64,000 nt of DNA from Nocardia donostiensis. Its GTDB lineage: Bacteria; Actinomycetota; Actinomycetes; Mycobacteriales; Mycobacteriaceae. Numbering within the stretch: the first letter of the stretch is position 1; each line of letters starts with the position of its first letter. The position numbers were made by a program, and so were the translations under genes. Below are positions 16,338 through 24,847 of the stretch, piece after piece. Below the pieces are notes generated by a model. The model was not told where the DNA came from, ran no database searches, and worked only from the letters and a program-made list of their open reading frames with translations. The stretch is taken from assembly GCF_002081715.1 (NCBI RefSeq), contig NZ_MUKP01000028.1, positions 21,406-85,405 on the forward strand. The letters run 5' to 3'.

Positions 16338-16937
16338 ATGGACCAGCAGTTCTGGGACGAGTTGTACGGAAGTCAGGACCAACTGTTCAGCGGGTTGCCC
16401 AACGATGTGCTCGTCGCCGAAGTCGCCGGGCTCGAGCCCGGTCAGGCCCTCGACGTCGGCTGCGGGGAGGGTGCCGACGCCTGCTGGCTGGCCGAGCAGG
16501 GGTGGCAGGTGACGGCGGTCGACGTCTCCCAGGTCGCCCTGGAACGCGCCGCGAAAATCCGCCCCGACGTGTCGTGGTCGCACGCCGACCTCGCCGCCAC
16601 CCCACCGCCGCGCCGTTCGTTCGACCTGGTGACAGCCCATTACTTCCCGATCGAGCACGAACCGGGCCACACCATCGTGCGCGGCTTGATCGACGCCGTC
16701 GCCCCGGGCGGGACGCTGCTGTTCGTCGGCCACGACCCCGCTGATTTCCCGGACGAACACGAACACGAACACGATTACGATCCCCGCGATTTCTACCTGC
16801 CAGGGGAAGTCGCCGACCTGCTCGACGACGAATGGGTGATCCTCGTCAACGAAACACGAGCGCGCACCCGCCCCGGCCCGCCCGGCACCCATCACGTAGC
16901 CGACCTGGTGCTACGAGCACAACGCAAGGCACGCTGA
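16338..16937 (+). CDS. Class I SAM-dependent methyltransferase
   Basis: The 199-residue Rossmann methyltransferase has motif I LDVGCGEGADACWLAEQG near residue 37, motif II VTAVDVSQVAL, and a following DLVTAHYF acidic-aromatic motif. The overall layout resembles TehB/thiopurine-type small-molecule methyltransferases. The substrate is not evident. A His/Glu/Asp-rich loop (DEHEHEHDYDPRD) near residue 140 is unusual and could bind metal. GGAGA precedes ATG 16338. It is divergent from the cupin regulator. Confidence 0.82.
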   Translation: MDQQFWDELYGSQDQLFSGLPNDVLVAEVAGLEPGQALDVGCGEGADACWLAEQGWQVTAVDVSQVALERAAKIRPDVSWSHADLAATPPPRRSFDLVTAHYFPIEHEPGHTIVRGLIDAVAPGGTLLFVGHDPADFPDEHEHEHDYDPRDFYLPGEVADLLDDEWVILVNETRARTRPGPPGTHHVADLVLRAQRKAR

Positions 16938-17048
16938 GCCGCTTCCACCCGCCCTCCCTCCGCGCGCCACCCCAGTTTGTCAAGAGCAGATTGCTATGGT
17001 CTGCCCACCTGTGCGCGGAACCGGGTAGCCACGAAGCGGAGGGAATTC

Positions 17049-19262
17049 ATGCGGCTGAACCGTCGGGCTCGAGGTGTGACGGGTGCGTTCGTGGTCACCG
17101 TGGCCGCGGTGCTGGCCGCGGCGACCGCGATATACGACCCTGGTGAGCAGCAGCTCACTCCGGCCGTCTCGGGTGAGGAGCTGGCCCGGCAGTGGACGCA
17201 CACCCATGACGGGCCACAGCAGTTCCCCGACGTGCATACGGAATCCGACGTTCCGATCACCATGAGCGACGGTGTCGTACTGAAAGCCAATGTGTACCGG
17301 CCGATGCGGGACGGTAAGCCTGCCGATGGGCAGCTGCCGACGATCGTCACCATGACGCCGTATTCGAAACTGATGACCAGCCTGGTGGACGCGGCGATGA
17401 ACCTGCCTGGCCTGCAACCGTTGACGATGGACCTGGTCGGGCGGATCAACCTGTCCGGAACACCGCTGAGCGGGTTCCATGAACTGGTGCACGCCCTCGA
17501 CGGCGGCACCGTGCCGACGGTGCTCGGTATCGATCAGAAGCTGGTGCGCAGCGGATACAACCTGGTGTCGGTGGACGTCCGTGGCACCGGTTTGTCGCAG
17601 GGCGTATGGGACACGTTGGGTGCGCGCGAACAGCTCGATACCCGTGAGGTCATCGAATGGGCGGCCGGGCAGCCGTGGTCGAACGGGAAGGTCGCGATGA
17701 GCGGCGGGTCCTATGCCGGGATCAACCAGCTGCGTGCCGCCGAGGACGCGCCCGAACCGCTGGAAGCCATCTTCCCGGTGGTTCCGGGCAGCGATCTGAT
17801 GCGTGACGTGGTCGCACCGGGCGGCGGTGTCGGCGTCACCTTCCTTCCGCTGTGGTTGACCTCGGTGAACCGAGCCAAGCTTGTCCCGGATGTGTCGTCG
17901 ATGCTCAACGGCACTTTCGACTGGAAATGGCTCAGCGACCGGATCGCCGACCCGGCCACCAATTACGATCTGCTCGCTCAAGCCCTGCTCACGCCGACAT
18001 TGCACGAGGTGCCCGACGCGCTCGCGAATGCGCTGGACGAGGACAGCGCATTCCGGCAGAGCATCCTGGGCCACCCGGAGCGGGTGAATGTGCCTGCGTT
18101 CGTCTACGGCGGCTGGCACGATATCTTCGCCAACAGCGCCACCGACCTGTACAACAGGATGCCGCTGCCGCCGGGACAGAAACAACTGATCGTCGGCGAC
18201 ACCTACCATGCGAACCCGGGTTCGGGCACCGGGAAGAACGGGGCGCCACCCCGTTTGGATGTGTTGCAGCGAGCCTGGTTCGACCACTGGCTGAAGGGCG
18301 TCGACAACGGAATCACCGAATATGGGCCGGTCATCGTCCGCGAACAGGGCGGCGGCTGGGTGACTCTCGACCAGTTTCCGCAGCGGGGAATGACGCATCG
18401 CCGGGTCTATCTGTCCAACGAGCCGAGCGGATCCGCCCCGCACAGTCTGCACGACGGGTCATTGACCACCGAATTACCGCAGCAGCAGGCGAAACTCACC
18501 GTCGCGCCCGGGATCACCACCCTGTGCTCGCGCGATGCGGCGCAAGGCTCGGCGGGTATCACTGCCTTGATCGACGCCTGCACCAAGGACTCCCGGATCG
18601 CCGAACGTAACGCGCTCACCTTCACCAGCACCCCCGTCGCCGAAGCAACCTCCATTTCCGGTCCGATAGCCGTGCACCTGAACACCGTGCACGACGCCGG
18701 CGACGGCTACTGGAATGTCACCGTCAACGACGTCGCCCCCGACGGCACCTCCACGGTGCTGACCACCGGTCAGCTCACCGCTTCACTGCGTGCCGTCGAC
18801 GAAACCCGCAGCACCCGCTCCGCGAGCGGCGACTTCACCGACCCGCACCATCCGATCACCCTCGACAGCATGCTCCCCGTGACGCCCGGCGAACCGGTCA
18901 CCCTGGATATCGCGGTCATACCGACCCAGGCGGTCCTGCAGCCCGGCCACCGGCTCCGCATCGACGTATTCGCAGGCAACTCCCCCAAAGCGGTCCCGTT
19001 CCGCCCGATGCTCAACAACACCGAACTCAAACCGCAACACCTGGTGCTCGACCCGAACGCGCCGAGCTTCGTCAACCTGCCCACCGACCGGCCGCTCACT
19101 CCGGTCGCCCAGCCGCGGACCGACCAGGGGCAGCCGAACGCTCAGGAAGCTCCCTCCGCAGCGCCTATTCCCCCGGCTGCAAACCAGGTTCCGGCCCCGC
19201 CTGTGCCCACCCCCGAACCGGCGGAGACTCCTCGCCCGGCGCACGCCCCCGAACCGGCATAA
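17049..19262 (+). CDS. Exported CocE/NonD-type alpha/beta hydrolase (X-Pro dipeptidyl-peptidase S15 family)
   Basis: An N-terminal export signal (RRARGVTGAFVVTVAAVLAAA) is followed by the S15 hydrolase domain with nucleophile Ser221 (GGSYAG), Asp358 (GGWHD) and His387 (DTYHAN), then the family's jelly-roll domain (residues 440-670) and a Pro-rich tail of 60 residues. The family hydrolyses esters or amides. ATG 17049 has a clear AGCGGAGGG site; the frame extends to 16977 without one. The tail may span or anchor in the cell wall. No neighbour indicates the substrate. Confidence 0.85.
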   Translation: MRLNRRARGVTGAFVVTVAAVLAAATAIYDPGEQQLTPAVSGEELARQWTHTHDGPQQFPDVHTESDVPITMSDGVVLKANVYRPMRDGKPADGQLPTIVTMTPYSKLMTSLVDAAMNLPGLQPLTMDLVGRINLSGTPLSGFHELVHALDGGTVPTVLGIDQKLVRSGYNLVSVDVRGTGLSQGVWDTLGAREQLDTREVIEWAAGQPWSNGKVAMSGGSYAGINQLRAAEDAPEPLEAIFPVVPGSDLMRDVVAPGGGVGVTFLPLWLTSVNRAKLVPDVSSMLNGTFDWKWLSDRIADPATNYDLLAQALLTPTLHEVPDALANALDEDSAFRQSILGHPERVNVPAFVYGGWHDIFANSATDLYNRMPLPPGQKQLIVGDTYHANPGSGTGKNGAPPRLDVLQRAWFDHWLKGVDNGITEYGPVIVREQGGGWVTLDQFPQRGMTHRRVYLSNEPSGSAPHSLHDGSLTTELPQQQAKLTVAPGITTLCSRDAAQGSAGITALIDACTKDSRIAERNALTFTSTPVAEATSISGPIAVHLNTVHDAGDGYWNVTVNDVAPDGTSTVLTTGQLTASLRAVDETRSTRSASGDFTDPHHPITLDSMLPVTPGEPVTLDIAVIPTQAVLQPGHRLRIDVFAGNSPKAVPFRPMLNNTELKPQHLVLDPNAPSFVNLPTDRPLTPVAQPRTDQGQPNAQEAPSAAPIPPAANQVPAPPVPTPEPAETPRPAHAPEPA

Positions 19263-19327
19263 ACTTTCCACAGCAGCGGAAACAGTTGCCTCCGACATAA
19301 AAACCCTATGATCCGTAAAGTTTCCCC

Positions 19328-20329
19328 ATGGTGTCGCGTGAAATGCCCGAGCTGGTTCAGTCGGTAGTAGAGCAGTATCTACTCGACGGCGGCCGGCGCT
19401 ACAACCGCAACGATGTGGTTGAACGGTCGGGGGTCCCGCCCGAGGTGACCACTCGGTTATGGGTAGCGCTCGGCTTCCCCACAGGCGGGGACGAAACAGA
19501 ACTGGACTACACCGAGGCCGATATCGCCGCACTACGCGATTTCCGGGATATCCGAGTGCTCGCCGAAACCGATATCCGCAGGCAGGCCGCGACCGCACGC
19601 ACCATCGGGCAGACCATGGCCCGGCTGGCGGAATGGCAGGTCGATCTGGTGCTCGACGAGATCACGCGGCGGATCAGCGAAGCCGCGCCCGATGCGGACC
19701 CGGCCGAGGTGGCGAAATCAGCGACCGAGGCAACGGTGGCGGTGCTGGAACGGTTGCAGGTGTATGCGTGGCGGCGACATCTGGACGCGGCGCTGTCGCG
19801 GACACTCGACGGCGCGGGTACCGGGGAGGATTCCACGCGCGTGCTGGCAGTAGGGTTCGCCGATATGGTCGGCTACACCCGGCTGACCCGCCATCTGCAC
19901 CCCGATGAACTCTCCACCCTGCTCGAGGCATTCGAGACGACCACGACCGCGGCGATCACCGAGAACGGCGGCTGGGTGATCAAGAACGTCGGCGACGAAG
20001 TGATGTTCGCGGCCGAAACGGCAGTCCAAGCGGCCAGGATCGCGCTGGATATCCAGGAGACGACAATGACCGTCGACACCACGCCCGAACTGCGGGTCGC
20101 GCTCGCATACGGGCCGGTCCTGCAGCGTTTCGGCGACCTGTACGGCTCGGTGGTGAACATGGCGGCCCGATTGACCGGCGTCGCCCGCCCCGGCACCGTG
20201 CTGATCGACGACGGCGCGGCCGCAGAACTGGCAGGCGACCCCGAGTTCAGCATCAAACATCTGCGCAGCGTCCGGGTGCGCGGCTTCAACCGGCTGCGCC
20301 CACACGTACTGCGCCCAGCCCGGCCCTGA
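19328..20329 (+). CDS. Class III adenylate cyclase, Rv1264-like with N-terminal regulatory domain
   Basis: Residues 1-160 are all-helical and resemble the pH-sensing autoinhibitory domain of M. tuberculosis Rv1264. The cyclase domain keeps all key residues: metal Asp179 (FADMVGYT) and Asp223 (NVGDE), substrate-specifying Lys219 and Asp270, and transition-state Asn277/Arg281 (VNMAARL). It should therefore make cAMP from ATP as a cytosolic homodimer. A TATGAT box at 19308-19313 suggests a very short leader. A phosphodiesterase-like gene lies 3.6 kb downstream. Confidence 0.9.
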   Translation: MVSREMPELVQSVVEQYLLDGGRRYNRNDVVERSGVPPEVTTRLWVALGFPTGGDETELDYTEADIAALRDFRDIRVLAETDIRRQAATARTIGQTMARLAEWQVDLVLDEITRRISEAAPDADPAEVAKSATEATVAVLERLQVYAWRRHLDAALSRTLDGAGTGEDSTRVLAVGFADMVGYTRLTRHLHPDELSTLLEAFETTTTAAITENGGWVIKNVGDEVMFAAETAVQAARIALDIQETTMTVDTTPELRVALAYGPVLQRFGDLYGSVVNMAARLTGVARPGTVLIDDGAAAELAGDPEFSIKHLRSVRVRGFNRLRPHVLRPARP

Positions 20330-20361
20330 CCCGTCCCCTACCGGCCGGGCAGGTCGAGGCG

Positions 20362-20481
20362 ATGCGTGCCGGTCACCCTTTGAATCCTGAGCAGCAAGCC
20401 ACGGTTAACCAGTTGACCAGGGCATTGGACGAGCTACCGCCCTACGAAGGGCCGGTGACCCGTCGTGTCGAGGTTGGATGA
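20362..20481 (+). pseudogene. N-terminal remnant of an ADP-ribosyltransferase toxin domain
   Basis: Thirty-nine codons from ATG 20362 encode LNPEQQATVNQLTRALDELPPY then EGPVTRRVEV before TGA. This is the opening helix and 'LPPYEG.V.R' strand of ART-type exotoxin domains found at the ends of actinobacterial polymorphic toxins; the NAD-binding Arg strand is where it stops. The rest of the domain is absent. It is probably a displaced toxin tip. Confidence 0.5.
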
Positions 20482-20493
20482 GAGAGGACAGAC

Positions 20494-20745
20494 ATGCCTG
20501 AGGAGTTTCGCGGCAAGATCTTCACACCACCAGAGGAGGTGGAAAACAAGCTCAGCGCTGAAGAAATCGCCGCAGCCAATGCCAGATTCGATGAGTTCGA
20601 ACGACGCCGTGCCGCCGTCCCGCCCGAGAAGCAGATTCATCTGCGGGACCGGTTCGGGAGTGAGGATGCACTCGGCACCGACCGGGAAGAGGAGTACCTG
20701 CGCGAGGTCGAGCAGCGTAAGCAACGAGGCCAGTACTGGGGATAG
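20494..20745 (+). CDS. Small charged helical protein (83 aa)
   Basis: MPEEFRGKIFTPPEEVENKL opens a highly charged protein dominated by Glu/Arg-rich helices, ending EQRKQRGQYWG. AGAGAGGACA precedes ATG 20494. It follows the ART remnant by 12 bases. Such small acidic ORFs often follow ART toxin tips and may be immunity factors or simply conserved hypotheticals. There is no signal peptide and no membrane segment. Confidence 0.55.
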   Translation: MPEEFRGKIFTPPEEVENKLSAEEIAAANARFDEFERRRAAVPPEKQIHLRDRFGSEDALGTDREEEYLREVEQRKQRGQYWG

Positions 20746-20880
20746 TTGCAGCGAAAGACGCGCCACCTGCAGCGACCGGCACAATACGGCGAAAGTGGCC
20801 GCCTCACTGCCTACGGCGGCCGTGTTCGAGTGGATGAACCAGCGGGCCAATACCCCGTCTTCACGAGTTGTGTATGCCGA

Positions 20881-21270
20881 TCACGCCAATCTCCCGGCAC
20901 TGAAGACCTTTTCGGTGATCTCAGTATTGGAATCGCGCGACACGTGGTCGTAGGCGGGATGCGGCAGGGTATCGCAACGTGAGTAGCCCAGGGGGACGAC
21001 AGTGTCCCAGTATGCGGCTTTCACCGCATCCCACAGCAGCCAATACTTGGGAAACCATTCACGGACAAGGGCAAGGTCAGGACGAGCTCCGTCTTCGCCG
21101 AAGTACACGCTTCCCTGCCTGCCGTTGGGGATATCGACCGTGGTTCCGTCCATACGGATCCGGTAAGCCGTGGCGTGGCAGCGGTAGTCGGTGAACGACT
21201 CCATCTCAATGCGTGAACCCGCCATCCGCCAGGTAGCCTCTCCATCCTCGATCGAGGTGGTATGCAGCAT
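20881..21270 (-). CDS. Hypothetical protein of a two-gene unit with a small winged-helix protein
   Basis: From ATG 21270 the 129 residues contain an anti-parallel beta-like region (ATAYRIRMDGTTVDIPNG) and an aromatic helix (LALVREWFPKYWLLWDAV). The Met at 21270 is preferred over the 21348 frame start because the longer version overlaps the upstream gene. It starts 14 bases after that gene's stop, so the two are probably translated together. No function is recognised. Confidence 0.55.
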   Translation of the reverse strand: MLHTTSIEDGEATWRMAGSRIEMESFTDYRCHATAYRIRMDGTTVDIPNGRQGSVYFGEDGARPDLALVREWFPKYWLLWDAVKAAYWDTVVPLGYSRCDTLPHPAYDHVSRDSNTEITEKVFSAGRLA

Positions 21271-21283
21271 GCTCGCCGCCTCT

Positions 21284-21529
21284 CTAGGCGAACCGACTGT
21301 AGGTCGAGAGCGCGTACCGGCCTCGGTCGGTGATTTGGTAACCGCCATGTCCGGCCCAGCCGCCCGTAACGATGAGTCCCCCGGACCGGAGACGCATCAC
21401 GGCGTAGCGTGCTTGCCAGCCAGTCAGTCCGGACGTCTTTACAAGCGCTGCGACAGAAAGGATCCCGCCAGGCTCCAGCGCCGACAGCACCGCAGCCTGG
21501 GCCCTGCTGAGTCGAGTGGTTCTAGGCAT
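21284..21529 (-). CDS. Small winged-helix DNA-binding protein
   Basis: The 81 residues form a compact winged helix: LSRAQAAVLSAL, SVAALVKTSGLTGWQARYAV (helix-turn-helix), then a two-strand wing (GGLIVTGGWAGHGGYQITDRG). The start is taken as ATG 21529; ATG 21547 is also in frame but lies in the dyad ATGAC-GATGT-GTCAT (21533-21547). It diverges from the Scr1-type regulator and precedes the 129-residue hypothetical gene. It is a likely autoregulator. Confidence 0.6.
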   Translation of the reverse strand: MPRTTRLSRAQAAVLSALEPGGILSVAALVKTSGLTGWQARYAVMRLRSGGLIVTGGWAGHGGYQITDRGRYALSTYSRFA

Positions 21530-21532
21530 GCG

Positions 21533-21547
21533 ATGACGATGTGTCAT
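21533..21547. promoter_or_regulatory. Candidate operator of the small winged-helix gene
   Basis: ATGAC (21533-21537) and GTCAT (21543-21547) form a 5-base dyad with a 5-base spacer immediately upstream of ATG 21529. Confidence 0.3.
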
Positions 21548-21680
21548 GCGTTGCAGTCGGGGGCAGGGCTCGACAATTTCGCGAAAGTTGTGCAAAACCC
21601 CAGTACGTAGGTTGATCCGGCCCGTACGATCCTCCCAATTTGGCACGAACAGTTCGGCCGGAACGAAACAAGGGGTGGAC

Positions 21681-22583
21681 ATGACAGACGACGAGCCTGA
21701 GGACACCGGCAGCACCTTGCCGCGCAGGCAGCTGGGCCGATTGCTGAGGGAAGCACGCGAGGCGACCGGCATGAGTCTGGAAGAGGCAGCCCGGCTCATG
21801 GAGTGGGGCAAGAGCACATTGAGCCGTCTCGAGCGGGGCAAGTCCGAACGGGTGCGAGTCCGAGAGGTCAGCGGCCTCTGCGAACTGTATGGGACCGACG
21901 ATGAGAAGACCGCGGCCATCAAAGAACTCGCCGGGCAGGCCCCGGTCCGCTCATGGTGGCGAGGCTACAGCGACGTCATCGCAGCGAAGTTCAAGCCGTA
22001 CATCGGATTGGAAGCTGGCGCCAGCGAGTTGGCAATCTTCCAGCCCTTGATTGTGCCTGGCTTGCTGCAAACTGCTGACTACGCGAGAACCCTTGATAAG
22101 CAGTACTTTCCGAATGACTCGGATGAGGAACTCGAACGCCGCGTCGCGCTCCGAATCCAGCGCCAACACATCGCCACGCGGCGTCGTCAGCCCGTCCGGC
22201 TTGTAGTAGTTCTGCACGAGGCCGTGTTGCGGACCGTCGTCGGCGGGCCGCGCGTGATGGCAGCTGTCTGTCGGCACATAGCCGACCTGAGTACTCGCGA
22301 GAACATCGAGGTTCGAATCCTGCCGTTCCGCGCGGGGTTCCCTACCGGCATCGTGGTGTCGCCGTTCATCATCATGACGTTTCCCAAGGACAGCAGGGGC
22401 AAGCCGGTAGAACCGACCATCGTGTTTGCTGAGAGCTTCACCGGGGACGTCTATCTTGAAAGCTCGGATGACGTGCGCCGGTGTCGCGAGACCTTCCGTA
22501 GCCTTCTGCGGGCGACGATCGACGTTCGCCCCAGCCGTGACCTACTGAGAGAAATAGCAAGGGAGTATGAGAGTGAACGTTGA
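21681..22583 (+). CDS. Scr1-type XRE regulator with DUF5753 effector domain
   Basis: Residues 15-70 carry the XRE helix-turn-helix (LGRLLREAREATGMSLEEAARLM, then GKSTLSRLERGKS). Residues 100-285 are the DUF5753 domain, with the hallmark IVPGLLQTADYARTL, the LHEAVLR strand and VRILPF. These regulators pair with DUF397 proteins, as here, and control development and antibiotic production in Streptomyces. ATG 21681 follows AAGGGG; the frame to 21546 has no ribosome site. Confidence 0.9.
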   Translation: MTDDEPEDTGSTLPRRQLGRLLREAREATGMSLEEAARLMEWGKSTLSRLERGKSERVRVREVSGLCELYGTDDEKTAAIKELAGQAPVRSWWRGYSDVIAAKFKPYIGLEAGASELAIFQPLIVPGLLQTADYARTLDKQYFPNDSDEELERRVALRIQRQHIATRRRQPVRLVVVLHEAVLRTVVGGPRVMAAVCRHIADLSTRENIEVRILPFRAGFPTGIVVSPFIIMTFPKDSRGKPVEPTIVFAESFTGDVYLESSDDVRRCRETFRSLLRATIDVRPSRDLLREIAREYESER

Positions 22584-22779
22584 CCTGACCGGGGCACAGT
22601 GGTTCAAGTCCAGCCACAGCTCCGGGGGGAGTGAATGCGTCGAAGTCGCGTTCTTGCAGGGCGGCGTGGTCGGCATCCGGGATAGCAAGGATCCCACCGG
22701 CCCCGCACTGGTCTTCAACCCCGGCGAGTGGGATGCATTCGTTGATGGTGCGCGCGATGGCGAGTTCAATCGCTCGTAG
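22567..22779 (+). CDS. DUF397 protein, partner of the Scr1-type regulator
   Basis: The 70 residues show the DUF397 pattern WFKSSHSSGGSECVEVAF ... VGIRDSKDP ... ALVFNPGEWDAFVDGARDGEF. The gene overlaps the regulator by 17 bases, which implies translational coupling. In characterised Scr1/Scr2 pairs the DUF397 protein antagonises the regulator; that role is inferred here. Confidence 0.92.
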   Translation: MRVNVDLTGAQWFKSSHSSGGSECVEVAFLQGGVVGIRDSKDPTGPALVFNPGEWDAFVDGARDGEFNRS

Positions 22780-22831
22780 GCGTCCACACCCATGGCATGT
22801 ACACGGCCCGGCCCGTTATCCGACAAATTGG

Positions 22832-22855
22832 GCCTGATTTGTGCCGGAATCAGGC
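22832..22855. terminator. Hairpin after the Scr1/DUF397 operon
   Basis: GCCTGATT (22832-22839) and AATCAGGC (22848-22855) form a perfect 8-bp stem with an 8-base loop, 53 bases after the DUF397 stop. Confidence 0.4.
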
Positions 22856-22992
22856 ACGTATCGGGGTTGCGCGTGCGTTAGGCGGTGCCGGGGCCGGTGA
22901 GGCCGATCCGGTCGATCGAAGAGGCGATTTCCGCACTCAGCGGTCACTACCGCGTGCGCTAGCTGTGCGACATCTGCACCTAGGCTCGGCAC

Positions 22993-23790
22993 GTGGATAT
23001 CGACTGGCCCGACCTGCGCGACCGCTGCCGCATTCTCGAGGACGACGCGGTGCTCGCGCTGAACAAACCCGCCGGGATCGCGGTCACCGGGGAACGGCAC
23101 GACACCGATATCGTGCAGGCCGCCGAGGCTGCGGGTGAAACGCTGTATCCGGTGCATCGGATCGACAAGGTGACTTCCGGGCTGGTGCTGCTGGCCAAGG
23201 AGCTGGCCGCGCATGGCCCGTTGACCAGGCAGTTCAATAAGCAGACGGCGCGGAAGACGTATCTGGCGGTGGTTGCTACGGGTGCCGAGCCGCTGCCCGA
23301 TGCCGGGGTGATCGAGCTGCCGTTGAGTGTGGGCCGCAAGAACCGGGTGCGGATCGCCGCGCCGCGCGAACGGATCCAGCACGAAGCTGGCCGCTGGTTC
23401 GTCGCACCGGGTGATGTGCTGGACACCAAGAACTATCCGTCGACCACCCGCTTCGCGACCCTCGCCCGCCACGGCGACCACACGGTTCTGGCGCTGCGCC
23501 CGGTTACCGGGCGCCGTCATCAGATTCGGGTGCATCTGGCTTGGATCGGACACGCCATCATCGGTGACCCGTTGTTCGACAAATCCGGCACCCACCAGCG
23601 CGCTCACCTGCATTCCTGGCGGCTCACCCTGGCCGCTGACTGGCGCGCCGGAGCACAGCTGGACCTCGAGGCTCCGCCGGACCCGGCCTTCTGGCGGCCG
23701 TTGCCATCGGAGCTGCTCGACGCGTCCGCGATGCTTCAGCGGGCGGCGTCTCTGCTGGACACAACCTCTGTGCGGGGTGAGGGCAGGTAG
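22993..23790 (+). CDS. RluA-family RNA pseudouridine synthase
   Basis: The enzyme isomerises uridine to pseudouridine in rRNA or tRNA. The catalytic Asp lies in HRIDKVTSGLVLLAK (usually HRLDxxTSG). Further motifs are LNKPAGIAVTGE, the ARKTYLAVV strand and GRRHQIRVHLAWIGHAIIGD. The N-terminal S4 domain of RluC/RluD is absent, as in RluA-like enzymes. The start is GTG 22993. The RNA target cannot be told from sequence. Confidence 0.88.
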   Translation: MDIDWPDLRDRCRILEDDAVLALNKPAGIAVTGERHDTDIVQAAEAAGETLYPVHRIDKVTSGLVLLAKELAAHGPLTRQFNKQTARKTYLAVVATGAEPLPDAGVIELPLSVGRKNRVRIAAPRERIQHEAGRWFVAPGDVLDTKNYPSTTRFATLARHGDHTVLALRPVTGRRHQIRVHLAWIGHAIIGDPLFDKSGTHQRAHLHSWRLTLAADWRAGAQLDLEAPPDPAFWRPLPSELLDASAMLQRAASLLDTTSVRGEGR

Positions 23791-23953
23791 TGCCGCAGTC
23801 CGCTCGGCCGGGCACAGCCGCGGCGGCAGCAGCCGACGTAGTGGTGGGACTCATGCCGACGCGGGATCCGGCACCCAACTAGCCTGGGTGGCAGGCCGCG
23901 GCGCGGCCCGTTTCTGCACGGCACCGCAGTAATCCCAGAGAAAGCGACAGCCG

Positions 23954-24727
23954 ATGATCCTGGTGGCTCAGGTCAGCGATACACATTTCGATCTCGGCGC
24001 CCGTAATGCCGAACGCGCGGAGCGAGTGATGGCGTATCTCGCGGATCTGCGCCGCAGGCCCGATGTGATCCTGGTAACCGGTGACATCACCGATTCCGGG
24101 CAGCCGGACCAGTACGCCGAAGCGCGTATCGCTCTGCTAGCCGATATCCCGGTGTATGCGTTACCCGGAAACCACGACGAACGTGTCGCCTTCCGTGAGG
24201 TGCTGCTCGGTGCCCAACCGTCGGACAGCCCGATCAATCAGGTCCACCGGGTCGGCGAGCTGACCATTGCGATGCTGGACTCCAGCGTCGCGGGCGAATC
24301 CGGTGGGCGGCTGGCCGAGGACACTTACCGCTGGTTGGCCGATGTGTTGGCGGAAACCCCCGCTGAGGCGTCGGTGCTGCTGGCGCTGCATCACCCGCCG
24401 GTCCGGCTCTACAGTCCGGTCATCGACGATATCGCCCTCGCCGAACCCGAACGTCTCGCCGAACTCATCGCAGCCGACCCTCGTATCCTCGGCGTCCTCG
24501 CAGGCCACGCCCATTCGGCGGCGGCGAGCACCTTCGCGGGCCGTCCGCTGCTGATCGCTCCGAGTACCGCCTCCGTGCTCGGCGGGGAGTGGGAATTGGC
24601 GCTTCCGGACCGGGTGATGGATTACGGGCCGGACCCGGCGATCGCCCTGCACATGGTCGACAACCACCGCCTGACCACGCATTTTCGCACCGTCCCCATG
24701 GGCGGCTGGATCGGGGACCCGTACTGA
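23954..24727 (+). CDS. CpdA-like metallophosphoesterase
   Basis: Calcineurin-like fold with all metal motifs: VSDTHFD, VTGDITDSG, LPGNHDE, LHHPP and GHAHS. The length (257 aa) and layout match the 3',5'-cyclic-nucleotide phosphodiesterase group (CpdA, Rv0805). It could hydrolyse the cAMP made by the cyclase 3.6 kb upstream, but other phosphodiesters are possible. An AGAAAGCGACAG sequence precedes ATG 23954. Confidence 0.85.
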   Translation: MILVAQVSDTHFDLGARNAERAERVMAYLADLRRRPDVILVTGDITDSGQPDQYAEARIALLADIPVYALPGNHDERVAFREVLLGAQPSDSPINQVHRVGELTIAMLDSSVAGESGGRLAEDTYRWLADVLAETPAEASVLLALHHPPVRLYSPVIDDIALAEPERLAELIAADPRILGVLAGHAHSAAASTFAGRPLLIAPSTASVLGGEWELALPDRVMDYGPDPAIALHMVDNHRLTTHFRTVPMGGWIGDPY

Positions 24728-24847
24728 CCGGTCAGGTGCGTGGCAGAGCCCTAGGCGCAGCGGCAGGTGGGATCGGCTCGGTGGCACGGCCTGCTACCGG
24801 ACGGACGATGCCGCCAGGCTCAGCAAGCGGCAGCTCCGGTCAGTCCA

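Noticed and set aside
16980..18452. 490-codon minus-strand frame opposite the CocE-type gene
   Set aside because: Antisense shadow of a well-supported hydrolase.
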